From contig CM060838.1 in the NCBI GenBank assembly GCA_030762175.1, forward strand, positions 16,188,001 through 16,252,000: 64,000 nucleotides of DNA. Direction: 5' to 3'. A program made the translations under genes and the position numbers. The number at the start of each line of letters is the position of its first letter. The first letter of the stretch is position 1. Below the pieces are notes generated by a model. That model saw only the letters and a list, made by a program, of their open reading frames with translations. It was not told where the DNA came from and did not search any database. The DNA comes from Metallyticus violacea (taxonomy: Eukaryota; Arthropoda; Insecta; Mantodea; Metallyticidae). Shown here piece by piece: positions 13,185 through 24,560 of this stretch.

Positions 13185-14959
13185 GTAAGTACTGATTTTT
13201 CTGAAAGACAGTGCTAGATGCATGATCAAGGCCAGTAAGTTTACAAGCTATATTCCAGAATATAATATACAATGACATAAGCCTGCAAAGCTAGGCATAA
13301 CTATTTATTCCATAATTAATTATTTGAATTTTGCTTCCAATACTCCATGTTTATATTAATTAATTATTAAATCTCCAGAAATGTTGGATGGCAATATTTC
13401 CTTGTATTTATTATTCTTGGGATCTAGATCTTTGCAATATGGTAAAGGAAACTCCTGCAGTCCTGTGGGTAGGATTATGGGAGATAGGCAGAGCATAATG
13501 TTAGGAATCAATTACAAAGAAAGCCCTTTGCGCAACAGAAGAAATTAGATAGTTGGCAAATGGCAGATTGTCTCAAGTACTTATGAAAATGAAACAGCTG
13601 ATGCTGCATAAATACTACAATAGAAAGTTAATTTATCCATGTGATTAGAAATGTTTTATATCATTTTGTGATAAATAATGTGAGACATTGTAAAAGATTT
13701 GTGAGAAAAATAATTTTTGTGCCTTAAATAGAATAAATGATTTAATGGCTAGCTGTTTCAAATGATATAAATAAACTTTATTGCTGACCATGTCTGTTAT
13801 TATCTTCAGGTCTACATCATTGGAATTCTGCAGGATTTATAGGTTTAAAATATTAAAGGCTAACTCCTACTTAGCAGAGTTGAATTAAACCGAGCTGAAG
13901 GGAATGTGGGAACTGAAGCATACTTATGTGGCTTGAAAAAATGGATTGCACAATAGCGTTATATTGTTTATGTGAAGAGGGGTAGAAAGGGGAAACAAAT
14001 AACACATAAAATAGTTTAAATATTGGGTACATGGCACTATTTTAACAAGAGATGTACATAGTGAATTTTTAATTTTTTATAACTTCCTGCTGAAAGATAA
14101 AGTAATATTTAATCAATATTTCAGAACGTGCATTCCAAGTTGAAACAAATACTGGATTCATGACATTTTTTACAAGAGATACATGTTAAATTTTGAATGC
14201 CACGAGTTTGCTTACTTTACTCCAAGCATTATAATGGTTATAATTACTGCTGTAATATTTATGACATTTATCACGTAGATATAGATAATTTATAGAGTTA
14301 TTAATTTTGTTTTATTTATTATTTTTTCTTTATATTTCAATGTGCAATATTACAATCTAACCTTCAATAAGCAAACTGTTGTTGCATTGTTTTAGAGTGC
14401 ACTATCAAATGTTTGTTTACCTTGAAAGCTCACAACTATTTATGATTGTATAAAAAACAAAAGTTCCATTCCAGCAACAGAACAAAACTTCTTGTTCAAA
14501 AATGCCCTTTGATTCAGTTCAGTGTGGGCCCTTCTGCTAGTTTCCAATTTAAATACTTTGCTAAGAGAAATACTAATTGATCCAATTTTGCTAAGCATGC
14601 CTTTGGTCACTGTATGTGATAAACACCATTGAAATCATTTCTAATTTTACAAACATTTGGTACTCAAACAATTGTTTCTGCTTTGAATGAACAGCAAAAA
14701 GTTTCTGATATTTTGTGCAATGGGGAGGGGGGGAAGTTATTCTTAAATATGTTAATTTATACTGTAACTTTCCTAGGACAGGAATGTCCATTTAGAGATT
14801 GTGATGAATCCAAAAGCTGAAATAATAAAAAAAATATATGTGGAGTCCCTAAAATACCTTACTGTCATCCTATTATAATCACTCATTTCAAAATAAGCAC
14901 TGTATTTAAGGGCACTTCTTCTCTTATACAGAATGCCAAATTGATGATGTTGCTAGTCA
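13185..14959. other. No gene recognised
   Basis: AT-rich DNA. The short opposing frames around 14591-14820 show no family resemblance and are probably chance. Confidence 0.45.
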
Positions 14960-16250
14960 TCACTGATTAAATAAACTCAGAAATTAGTCAAGCTCCTTTA
15001 TTTCATTAATATTAGATGAAACAACAGATATTTCAAACAAAAACCAATTACATAACTAATGAGATAGGTTGATGATGAGAGAAACTGTCAAGAGAGATTT
15101 TTATAAGTTTCTAATGTTTCTTTAGATTAATTGTTGAAGATAAACTAGCACTTTTAAGATAAAGATAGCACAAACATTTGCTGCAGCTGCTGCTGTAGTG
15201 TCTGGTAATGTATCTAAACTTCAAAGCCTGGTAAATAATAAATATCCTACAGCATATTTTATACACTGTTTTAGCCATAATTAAAAGTCTACTAGTACTA
15301 TTAAACTATTAGAAATGGGTACTAGTAGTGCTAGTAGCATTTAAAGTATCATTTTAATAATCTACTAGTTTCATAAAACAATGTAGGCAATTCTTTACCT
15401 CTATGGCTGATATACCAATTTTCTTCTCTCACTGCATAAAGTTGAAGAAATGTCCTTAAAGAATTCATGAATAAAACACTTACAGGTAATGTGGCAACAA
15501 GAGGAAATTTTCTTTCAAAATTAGTGAATACTCAAATGATGTACAGGCAACAACTCACAGTTTATATTCATTGAAGACAAACCAGAGAATTGGGCCCCAT
15601 AAAAAGTTAATGCAGCTTCAAGATTTATCCAATTGCTTGTAAAATTTGATAGATACAAGTTCTTATAGGTAATCTTTAATTTTCTGATGTTTTGTTTAAT
15701 ATTCTGCAAAACAAAAGTGTGGATTTAGTTTACTGCAACAAGAAAATTTGGAATATTGAGAAACTTTGCAGAAAATTGGAAATCAAAATTTTGAAGAAAT
15801 GTGAGATAAAGCAGAAAATCTTGACAGTAATAATCTGCATGACGAAATGGTCAGACATAAAAGGCAAAAGCTTGACAGGGAAAATTATGTGTTTTTTTAA
15901 TATACCCTATGTTTTAAATTAAATTATTTGAGAAACAGAAAATGTAAAATTTGTCTCTCTATTAGATTGTAAAAAGTTTAATGTTTATTACAAAACCTTC
16001 TCTGAGGGTCTCTTTGCAGAATTAAAGGAATCATGTATTTATTTCTTCACCACTATTTGTCTGAAAATTGAATTAAAAATTGTGCATTTACTAGAAGAGC
16101 TCCAAAACATGTTTGTATGTGATATCAGTTTTGACTTAAAATTTAATAAATTAAATGTTGTGATTAATGAAGTTTGTAAATTGCTACAACTTTTTTAACA
16201 TTCCTGTTGTCAACTTCAATAGTATTGGTTATTGCAGGATACTCACACAA
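14960..16250 (+). mobile_element. Decayed hAT-superfamily transposase (ZMYM/ZBED-like), many stops
   Basis: Translated fragments follow the order of hAT transposases with a DETTDIS block: LILDETTDISNKNQLH near 15005, then VSGNVSKLQSLVN and YFIHCFSHN near 15195-15280, and ATRGNFLSKLVNT near 15490-15535, where the family usually has (T)RWNF-x-S. Stops and shifts break the frame throughout. Similarity after about 15560 is weak and the 3' limit is a guess. No terminal inverted repeats or 8-bp duplication were found. It is clearly non-functional. Confidence 0.65.
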
Positions 16251-17024
16251 TTTGGGAATATTTCTAGAGAAGACCCAACAAAGGAAGTTAATGGGCTATA
16301 ATGAAGAGGGGGGAGTTGGAGAGGGGGTGCAGGTAAATGGAAGGAAGAGTAATGGTTTCATTCATGTCTATGTATAAATGTGTGTGTGTGTTTGGCCCTT
16401 TTGATTGTTATACAATGACAATGTACAGCCATAAGGCCCATGTGACAGTTGTATTTATTTGAATGTATTTTAAAACATATAATAAAATGTCCATTACTTC
16501 TTTAATAGATTAGCTTTTAATTTAGTAAGTCTAGGTATTTTGAATAAGAACATTATCTGAACAATTTTATATGCCTGAAAATAAGCTTAAATCTCAAAAT
16601 TACTACATGCTTCAAAATTGAACTTAATGCTGCAGACAAAGTTTTAGATATTCTGAATAATCAGGCTTATGACATAAGGCTCTTTAAGCCCAATTTTTTT
16701 TTCAGAAAAATAATATGCAGAATAATTTAGTATTTCTAATAAAATTTTCAAAATTTAGATTCATTAAATCTGTATATACATGATCATTTCCTAAGCATTC
16801 TTAAATTTTTTAAGTATTGAACACAAAAGCATAAATTTAAAGTTAATTTTGTAACTATTTAAGTTAATTAATCACTAATTCAGTGAAGCAAGAGAATATT
16901 AAATTGGCTCACTAGCTAATTAAGAATAATGAAAGCACAAGTTCATTGTTTTGAATGAAGTAGTGGATATTTTGTAATCCTAAATACCAGGAGCAAATTA
17001 TTTCACTAATTCTCAAGGTTAATT

Positions 17025-17490
17025 TAGTATAACATAACAAATTATTATTGAGGAAATCACTCAAATTTCACTAATTTAGTTCCACTTACTTGGACATGTT
17101 TCAAAGGCAATTGCCTTCATCGTCAGCATGATCCCAATGTCCGCTTCCCCGCATGGTATTCAGATGTTGCTCCGTAGATTTTATGAACTTTGTGATAAGG
17201 TTGCTATTGTTTGGAAGATCAAAATTAACCAAATTTTCTTTGTTTTTATTTATGAATATATTTTCCCCAAAACAAAGAAAATTTGGTTAATTTTGATCTT
17301 CCAAACAATAGCAACCTTATCACAAAGTTCATAAAATCTACGGAGCAACATCTGAATACCACGCGGGGAAGCGGACATTGGGATCATGCTGACGATGAAG
17401 GCAATCGCCTTTAAAACATGTCCAAGTAAGTGGAACTAAATTAGTGAAATTTGAGTGATTTCCTCAATAATAATTTGTTATGTTATACTA
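17025..17490. mobile_element. 466-bp near-perfect palindromic foldback element (MITE-like)
   Basis: Each arm is about 220 bp; the left half is almost the exact reverse complement of the right half, around a loop of roughly 25 nt near 17244-17268. Ends read TA-gtataacataacaa and its complement before TA, suggesting a TA target duplication as in Tc1/mariner-type elements. Only a few mismatches separate the arms, so the copy is young or is kept homogeneous. The 68-codon frame at 17128-17334 is a by-product of the palindrome. Related arms lie at 5200-5335 and 49626-50145. Confidence 0.88.
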
Positions 17491-19304
17491 TATTTCACTG
17501 TGAAAATTCCCGCAATTCAAAAACTATTAATTTAGTATGTTTTATATGCTACAATTGATTTTGTTTCTATTGCTTATAACATTCTAAAATGTTGATAATT
17601 GCTTATTAACAAGTAAATGAAAATAGTAAGAGAGGGTAAAACTTAGCAGAGCAGGATACCCAAATCTATACTGACACCTACCTAAAGACTTACCTACTAT
17701 AAAATGTAAGGCAAATATCAATTAAACTGCATAAGGAAATGCATGAAGTATACTGCAACAGAACAATATCATGCACATTTTGTTTTTCTTCAAAATGGCT
17801 TGAAACATTTACTATATGTATTTTGGGACAAAACAGTGGAGAATGTCTTTGCTAAAAGAATTGTTAAAAATAGAACAAAACACTTCCATGAAGGAAAATA
17901 TTTAATGACAGAACTCAGTTAATGCCTTAAAGGAATATTTAAATTATGTAAAAAGAAAATAGACATCAAGAAGTGAAAATAAATAAATACTACATCAGAG
18001 AGAATATACTAGTTCAGAAGGTAGAATTGTAGTAAATATCAGAGCACAATTTAAATATGAAACAAAAAAATTTTGGAAGAAAAGCAAATAGTAAATTTTT
18101 GTGTGGAATGAATAATTCTGGATAATGAGTATAATATCTAGTAAGAGAATGAACTGAAAATTAATAAGTAACTGAACTGTGCCAGGTGAGGGATCCATGT
18201 CTTAAAACTGACATCCAAAGACCCACATTTTATCTATAGTGAAAAATTTCAAAAGAGTAAATAAAAGAAGATAATATAATTAGAATGTGTTGAGATAATA
18301 TTGTGGCTTTGTCTGTATTGCTTGTTTTTTGTTGGTATGGCTTGACAGTGAACTAGTGTTGAAGTCAAGCCATAATTTAACAGTTGTACTCAACTAAATA
18401 ATTAAAAACTTTGGATGCAAATATATAAACTTCAGAAAATGAAATCATGAGAGAAAGGTATCTTCAATCCAAGAGCAATTGCTACATCTAATTTGGAAGC
18501 CCTGTCTTCCTTGTTGCCTGAGGAAGAGTATATCTCATTCATTTCAAGTAATTATGAAGAGCACTTTTTTCATAACCAACCTTTTCATCAAGGCAATTGT
18601 GGAGAGCAATAGATTCATGGATTAAATTATGTGTGCACTGAGTGCAAAGCAGTGCGTGCATGCGTGCGCGCGTGTGTGTGTGTCATTTGTACTAATTGAA
18701 CATATTTGTTCACAAGTAAAATAATTTGGAAAAATTTGAAATTAATTCTTCAACAACACATTAACACTTGAACTGTGACACCCATTATCATATTTTCAAG
18801 GTAAAAAATATTTTGATATAACTTAATTTATTTGTTATAATTACATGATAATGAATTTTTAAATAATTGAATTATCTAGCTGGTGTAGTTTATTTATAAT
18901 ATTAAATAATTTTATTTATGAGCTTTATTTTTAGGGTATTTTTTCAATAAAAATGTTGTATATTTAAAGATAAATGTTTTGACATGATATTATTTATTTG
19001 TTATAATAATATAATAATGAATTTTTGAATTGTGTGGCATCTTTAACGTATATTTTTTTTAGAATAAATTAGCATGTTTGAAGGTGCACAAGAATTAATT
19101 CCGAGCTCTACATGAGGACCTATATTTTGAAAGAAGTTTGATACATGATCAAGAAGTAGTCATGTGAATATTGTTGGTTATACCTCACATTTTATTTGAG
19201 TGATAAAAGTATAATATGACTATTCAGTGTATCATCATCATCATCATCACCACCACCATTGTTACTGTAAAGATTTGCACTAATATTGCTGTTTTCAATA
19301 TTAA
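17491..19304. other. AT-rich sequence, no gene seen
   Basis: It includes a short GT/GC alternating run (18650-18682, gtgcgtgcatgcgtgcgcgc then (GT)n) and a (TCA)n tract at about 19233-19252. Confidence 0.5.
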
Positions 19305-19636
19305 TGTTCAGGCTTAATAAGCATATTATATGTACAATGGAGGATGAAGATAATCTTAACTTGTCTTTTCACAATAGAGTGATTTCTAGTCATTTGACTT
19401 GGACTTTTGTCCCTCCATCTCCATTACAGTAAGCCTATGTCAGGGATGAAGAATGCACCTTAGCCAGGAGTGTTCAGGCTTAATAAGCATATTATATGTA
19501 CAATGGAGGATGAAGATAATCTTAACTTGTCTTTTCACAATAGAGTGATTTCTAGTCATTTGACTTGGACTTTTGTCCCTCCATCTCCATTACAGTAAGC
19601 CTATGTCAGGGATGAAGAATGCACCTTAGCCAGGAG
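19305..19636 (+). repeat. Perfect direct tandem duplication, two 166-bp units
   Basis: Units 19305-19470 and 19471-19636 appear identical base for base, each starting tgttcaggcttaataagc and ending ccttagccaggag. No coding frame or known repeat family is recognised in the unit. It is either a very recent duplication or an assembly artefact at a read join. Confidence 0.92.
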
Positions 19637-20176
19637 TGAATTCATAAATCTGCTATTTTTTACTCTGTGCAGCAGATATATTCTGACAAACAGGCACTAT
19701 TCATGGTTGAACTTGTTTTGTTTTCAACTCTATCCTATAAAAAGATTGGGGTAGAGAGGAATAGTTGATATTTGTGATAAACAAAGAAGAGAAGGATTTG
19801 CCTGGATACACACAGGTAAGTTGATTTCAAGAGGGTTTAGGAATAGTAATCTGGAAGTATTTAGCATATTTTGGGAAGCAGAAGGGGTATTTTACTATCT
19901 GATGCAGTGTAAAGATATAAAAACTGAAGAGAACCTATTTGGAATCCAATGTGTAATGAAACATATTCTAGTGGTTAAAATATTGGCAGTTACAGGATAT
20001 GGTAAGGGCAAAATTATGGGTGAAATTTTAGGAATAGTTAAGGAGAAAAGGATAAGAAAATTGAAGAGAGAGAGAGAGAACAACAGAACTGCTTAAACAA
20101 ACTAGAAGTAAGCTATTGGTGCATTTAATACCACTTAACCATATCAAGACTAGGGAGTCAAGACATGGTGGAGTCC
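19637..20176. other. No gene recognised
   Basis: A 91-codon plus-strand frame (19821-20096) ends in a Lys/Arg/Glu-rich tail formed by a GA-rich repeat. It matches no family I know and is probably chance. Confidence 0.4.
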
Positions 20177-20237
20177 ATGAGAAAGAGAAAGAGAGAGAGA
20201 GAGAGAGAGTGAGTGTGAGTGTGTGTGTCTCTCTCTC

Positions 20238-20291
<54 letters not shown>
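20177..20291. repeat. Compound microsatellite (GA)n-(GT)n-(CT)n-(TA)n
   Basis: A GA tract, then GT, CT and about 25 TA units in direct succession. The GA and CT parts are complementary and could form a hairpin. Confidence 0.95.
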
Positions 20292-20295
<4 letters not shown>

Positions 20296-20449
20296 CTATC
20301 CTTGTCATCCACCTCTACTCCTGTACACAAGAAAATGAACTATGAGTGGAAAGTTGTGCCATGAGAGACTTCCTTAGAACTGCATTTCTCTTCTTCTACG
20401 TATATACCATTTTATAATACCAGGTTACACTCCTGATATAAATAGAGAA

Positions 20450-21340
20450 TATATCATAGGCATGTGGGAAACTAATTGATTAGTGACTGAAATTGCCAAT
20501 ACCACTGAAAAGGCACTGTTTAAATGGTGAAATTTTGACAGAATTTCCAGAAGGAGAAGCAGATTTGAAAACTAATCTTAAGCTTGGATATGTAAAACAT
20601 AAGACAACTGAAATGGACTGAGCTATTATGCAAGTTAATTGATTTAATCATTTTTCTTCAGCTCTGGAAATTGATGTGCTTTCCCAAGCTATAAGGTGAT
20701 GTCCCTGCATAATGAGAATCCATTATCATATACCTACTAGGAAAAGATGCTTTGATATATGAATATTTAGAATCCAGGATAGGTTTAGCTTTACAACATT
20801 TCAGCAAAGACAAGGAATATTGGGATTCCATAATCTGATCTGATGAAAACTGACAGTCTGCATATGTGGTGTCCAGGTGCCCCATACATGGCATTGCCAA
20901 AGCTAGGAGTGGGGCAGGATAAATGTCACATCCTGGAAGAGGATGAAAGTTAATGGAGTGGGAGAACTAGATAACTGTCTGAACACATCAAGTTCTGGAG
21001 GGATGTATTCTACCCAACATATGGACAATATACCCAGAGGAAGATATGCCAAATACCATCTTCCAACAGGACAATTGTAGTGTATGCACATCAGGAAACA
21101 TGAAAAACTGGTATAACCCATTCAGAGATTTCATTTTTGGACTGGCCATCCAAGTCAACAGACTTGAACCTATAGAAAATATTTGGGCCATTATAGTATG
21201 TGAATGGAATTATCTGTGGTAAAGAATGGCAGACGTTCTGGCAAAACATGTAACAGAAGTGTTGAAAGCGCTTAGAAGAAGAATAAAATCTTTGTTAGTT
21301 ACTTTAAGTACTTAACTATGATGGCTGGTGCACATCATAT
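20450..21340 (+). mobile_element. Decayed Tc1/mariner-superfamily transposase
   Basis: Plus-strand fragments in two or three frames follow Tc1 order: an N-terminal IIGMWET-like helix region near 20455, YWDSII-x-SDEN near 20815 (first catalytic Asp), IFQQDNCSVCTSGNM near 21060-21105 (second Asp), FGLAIQVNRLEPIENIW near 21135-21185 (catalytic Glu in PIENIW), and a C-terminal part after 21200. The acidic triad positions remain readable, but stops and frameshifts make it dead. Minus-strand frames over the same bases are shadows. Terminal inverted repeats were not found. Confidence 0.75.
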
Positions 21341-24300
21341 TAAAGTAGATGATGCCAATATCATCCTTCCCAAAGGAAAAAAATTGTTTTTTATTTAGGA
21401 AATATCTGGATTTCATCATATATAATGATTATATAAAATATATATATATTTTAAAAGTATTCTATATAATAAGAAAATTTATTTCAGTATTGATTATTTC
21501 ATTTACAAATAAATAAAGAATATATTTGTTTTCATTTTGGAACTGAATTTCATATGAGCAGAAATTTTATTTTGGCAGTTATCACTGTCACTTGTTAATC
21601 AAGCAGTATAATTAAATAAACTCAAATTGTTACGATAAAATCCTTATTTTAATACCTTGTAATATGTGTATGCTATTTTATTACCTGATATATTAATAAT
21701 AAATAAACACTCACTTTCATTTTATTTCATCATTACACTCATAAGAAACACAATAAAATATATACATGTGGAAAATATAAATAGTCCCAGAATCCCTTCA
21801 TCCCCAGTCAATTGTTTCCATCTAACAGAACAAGTGCTTTATTTTCATGTCTGTATAGTTATGCCTACCAGAGTTACAGTTAATGAGCATCAAATTTGAA
21901 AGAATATCTTTGTTCTTCCATGTACAATGTTCTATGTAAATCTTTGTAATATTTGAACAGGAGACGTTAGGATGTTAGCTTTAATTTTGAAAACAAATGT
22001 AAGAATTGCGTATTGAAAGACCTGTTAAATTTTTAATTTTGAGTATCATCATAGATAATTTTGGTTGTTTTAATTTATTGTGCTTGTTTTTATTAACTAT
22101 TTTATTTATGTGCTGGTGTATTTTACTTTTGCATGGTTTATGCCAAACTCTCTTATGAATTATTAAAGATATTTTGCTTTGTAAGTTTAATACCTTTCTT
22201 TAACTACTTAGAAGTTTTTCATTATAAGTAGGTTAAGAAAATATTGAAAGGGAAAATTTTTAGTCACCACTGATATGTTGATGGTTCTACAGCTAGGCTT
22301 GAAAATATGTTATGCTAATTTATCAGAAAAGTAAAAACTACATTTCAAAATAATACAGTTTTTAAATTTATGACTAAATTTTTGGTAAGTATAAAAGAAA
22401 AATGAAAGACACATAACTGAGCTAATTAATACTAAGTAAACAGAATACTCATTGGACTTCATTAAATGTTTTTGTCTTTCATTTCACATCTACTCAACAT
22501 TTTGAGTCAAAGTAAATGAATTTCACAGCAATTTGGAAGGAGGGCAAAGTTTCTATTAAACTTTTTTGGCAAACCTGGGAAAACAAAGTTTTGTTTTTTG
22601 AAAAGCACTCCAAGTTTTTTTCTTACTTTCTTTTGACAGCTTTTATTGACTGAAATATAAATGGATTGAATTTAAAGTATGAGGAGTATTCAATAAAGAT
22701 TGACTCTGCCTCTATAAAAATTCATTTAACAAATAATTAGAATTTTATGTTATTGTACCTTTTTTATATACTCTCTATTAATATTCTGGTCTCATCTATC
22801 TCTGCAGCTATTTCAGAAGACGTGCTAAAAGATATTTTAAGATATACTTCAGAAGCACCTCTAAAGCTAAGGAATTATTTAGTCAAACTATCATCTTTTC
22901 AGGTCACCTTTAGCTGTAGTATATACAAGTCCTATAAAATAAAGTTAGAGCTATTACAGTACATAAGCTATTTCTATAGCAAGAAATCTCGTAGAATATG
23001 AATTCTTCTCTGCTTAGTTATTAACAATCTAGGACCCCACTGTACACACTCTCTATTCATTGGTTGCATAAAAGTATATGTGCATTTTCACATATATCTG
23101 CAGTTAATAAATTAACAACTAACTATGATGTTGAGCATGTGTGTATTATACATCAATATTGAATCTTTCTTTGATTAAAGCAGTTACAGTTTCACTGTTG
23201 CATCAACAATTCATAACTTTCTTGACCTCCTTTGAAACAGGTGTCTTCATAGTGTATATTTATGAAACAATAGCATTAAAATAAATATTTAATTTAACTG
23301 CCTAATATTATTTGCGACAGCCATACTGAAATTTTGTTCAATGAACTATCATAACTTACTGAGGAAACAAATGAAATTCTAAATTATAGAGTAATATTAG
23401 AGCTTTATCATTACATACAAAGATATTATATCATAAGGCAGTAAACAGCAACAATGATTTCAGTCTTTACTGCACATCCCTCATAAATAATTATAGTGTA
23501 ACATAGCATTCTTTGCATTCTATAGATTCCAGATATAGACAGTAAATCAAGAGTAAGAAACAAGTGAGCATAAATCAAAGCTATATAAATAAGAGGAATA
23601 ATAAATAGATACCTTTTATGCTTTACTGAGTATATATGCTTGGTTTGTTATATATATGCTTGCATTCAGAACTATTTGAAAAGTAGAAGGCATCAGTGAA
23701 TAAATTAACCATTAATGCACTTTCTTACTTTTATTTTAGGCAACTGTTACATTTAAGCTTTTAGATATAGCACATTTCTTCTTATGTAAAAGGTGTTTAT
23801 TTTGAAACCTGGTAAGAGAAGCTATTGTGCTATGAAGAGCAGATCCTTGTTGAGTGTTTATTGTTCATGTTTCTGAATGCTTTAAATTTGTCTTAATTTC
23901 CCCAGATATTCATGCCACACTTCAAAAGTAAGTGGAAATAAGAAATAACAGTAAGTATTTTCTTTAAGAAAATTAGATAGGTTTGCAAAAAAATAAACAA
24001 ACAAATAAATACAAAAAATAATCTAATAGCAAAACAACTTCACTGTATTTCTAATATTAGTGTTACTTATTTTGTAAGCCAAGATTCAAGAGGGAAAATG
24101 TGCCATGTTTTTACCATAGTGTTTATCTGTGCAATTTAATTAATGAAAATATTTTTTCACAAAACTGGCATATTACAGTTAAGATATTGCATAATATAAA
24201 ACATAATCTGCTCTTGAAGAAAAGAAGTATGGAGAGACAGGCAAGAGGACAACAAGCAGAAAAGAGCACATGTGCAAAACAGAACTCCACAATAAATAAT

Positions 24301-24363
24301 TTTGATACAATCATTACATAGATTTTGATGCCATAATGGCATTAGGTAAATAAGGCTATTAAC
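21341..24363. other. AT-rich sequence, no confirmed gene
   Basis: One exon-like stretch at 22808-22902 (after TCTCTGCAG, reading ISEDVLKDILRYTSEAPLKL) has a poor donor (GTCACC) and is not called as a gene. The rest shows nothing recognisable. Confidence 0.4.
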
Positions 24364-24560
24364 ATAATTAAGATCAATGCATGATTGAATCAAACTACCC
24401 CTCTTATTGCTCCACTTACTTGTTTATAATAAGTAGAACTAGTTTCACGAGTCCTTTGTTCGACAGTAAGCTGATGATGTGGAACTAATTCTACATATTA
24501 TAAACAAGTGGAGCAATAAGAGAGTGTAGTTTGACTCAATCATACATTGATCTTAATTAT
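24364..24560. mobile_element. Foldback element, ~197 bp, arms ~70 bp
   Basis: The left arm (ataattaagatcaatgcatg, then ttattgctccactt) is matched in reverse complement by the right arm 24488-24560 (aagtggagcaataa, then cattgatcttaattat). A single right-arm relative occurs at 57537-57595. The loop contains CTGATGATGTGGAA, a form of the recurrent core motif. Confidence 0.75.

Noticed and set aside
17128..17334. 68-codon plus-strand frame
   Set aside because: It lies wholly within the palindromic foldback and crosses its loop; no protein similarity.
20658..21191. Minus-strand frames of 67-80 codons
   Set aside because: They are the reverse of the Tc1-like relic, whose plus-strand translation carries recognisable transposase motifs.
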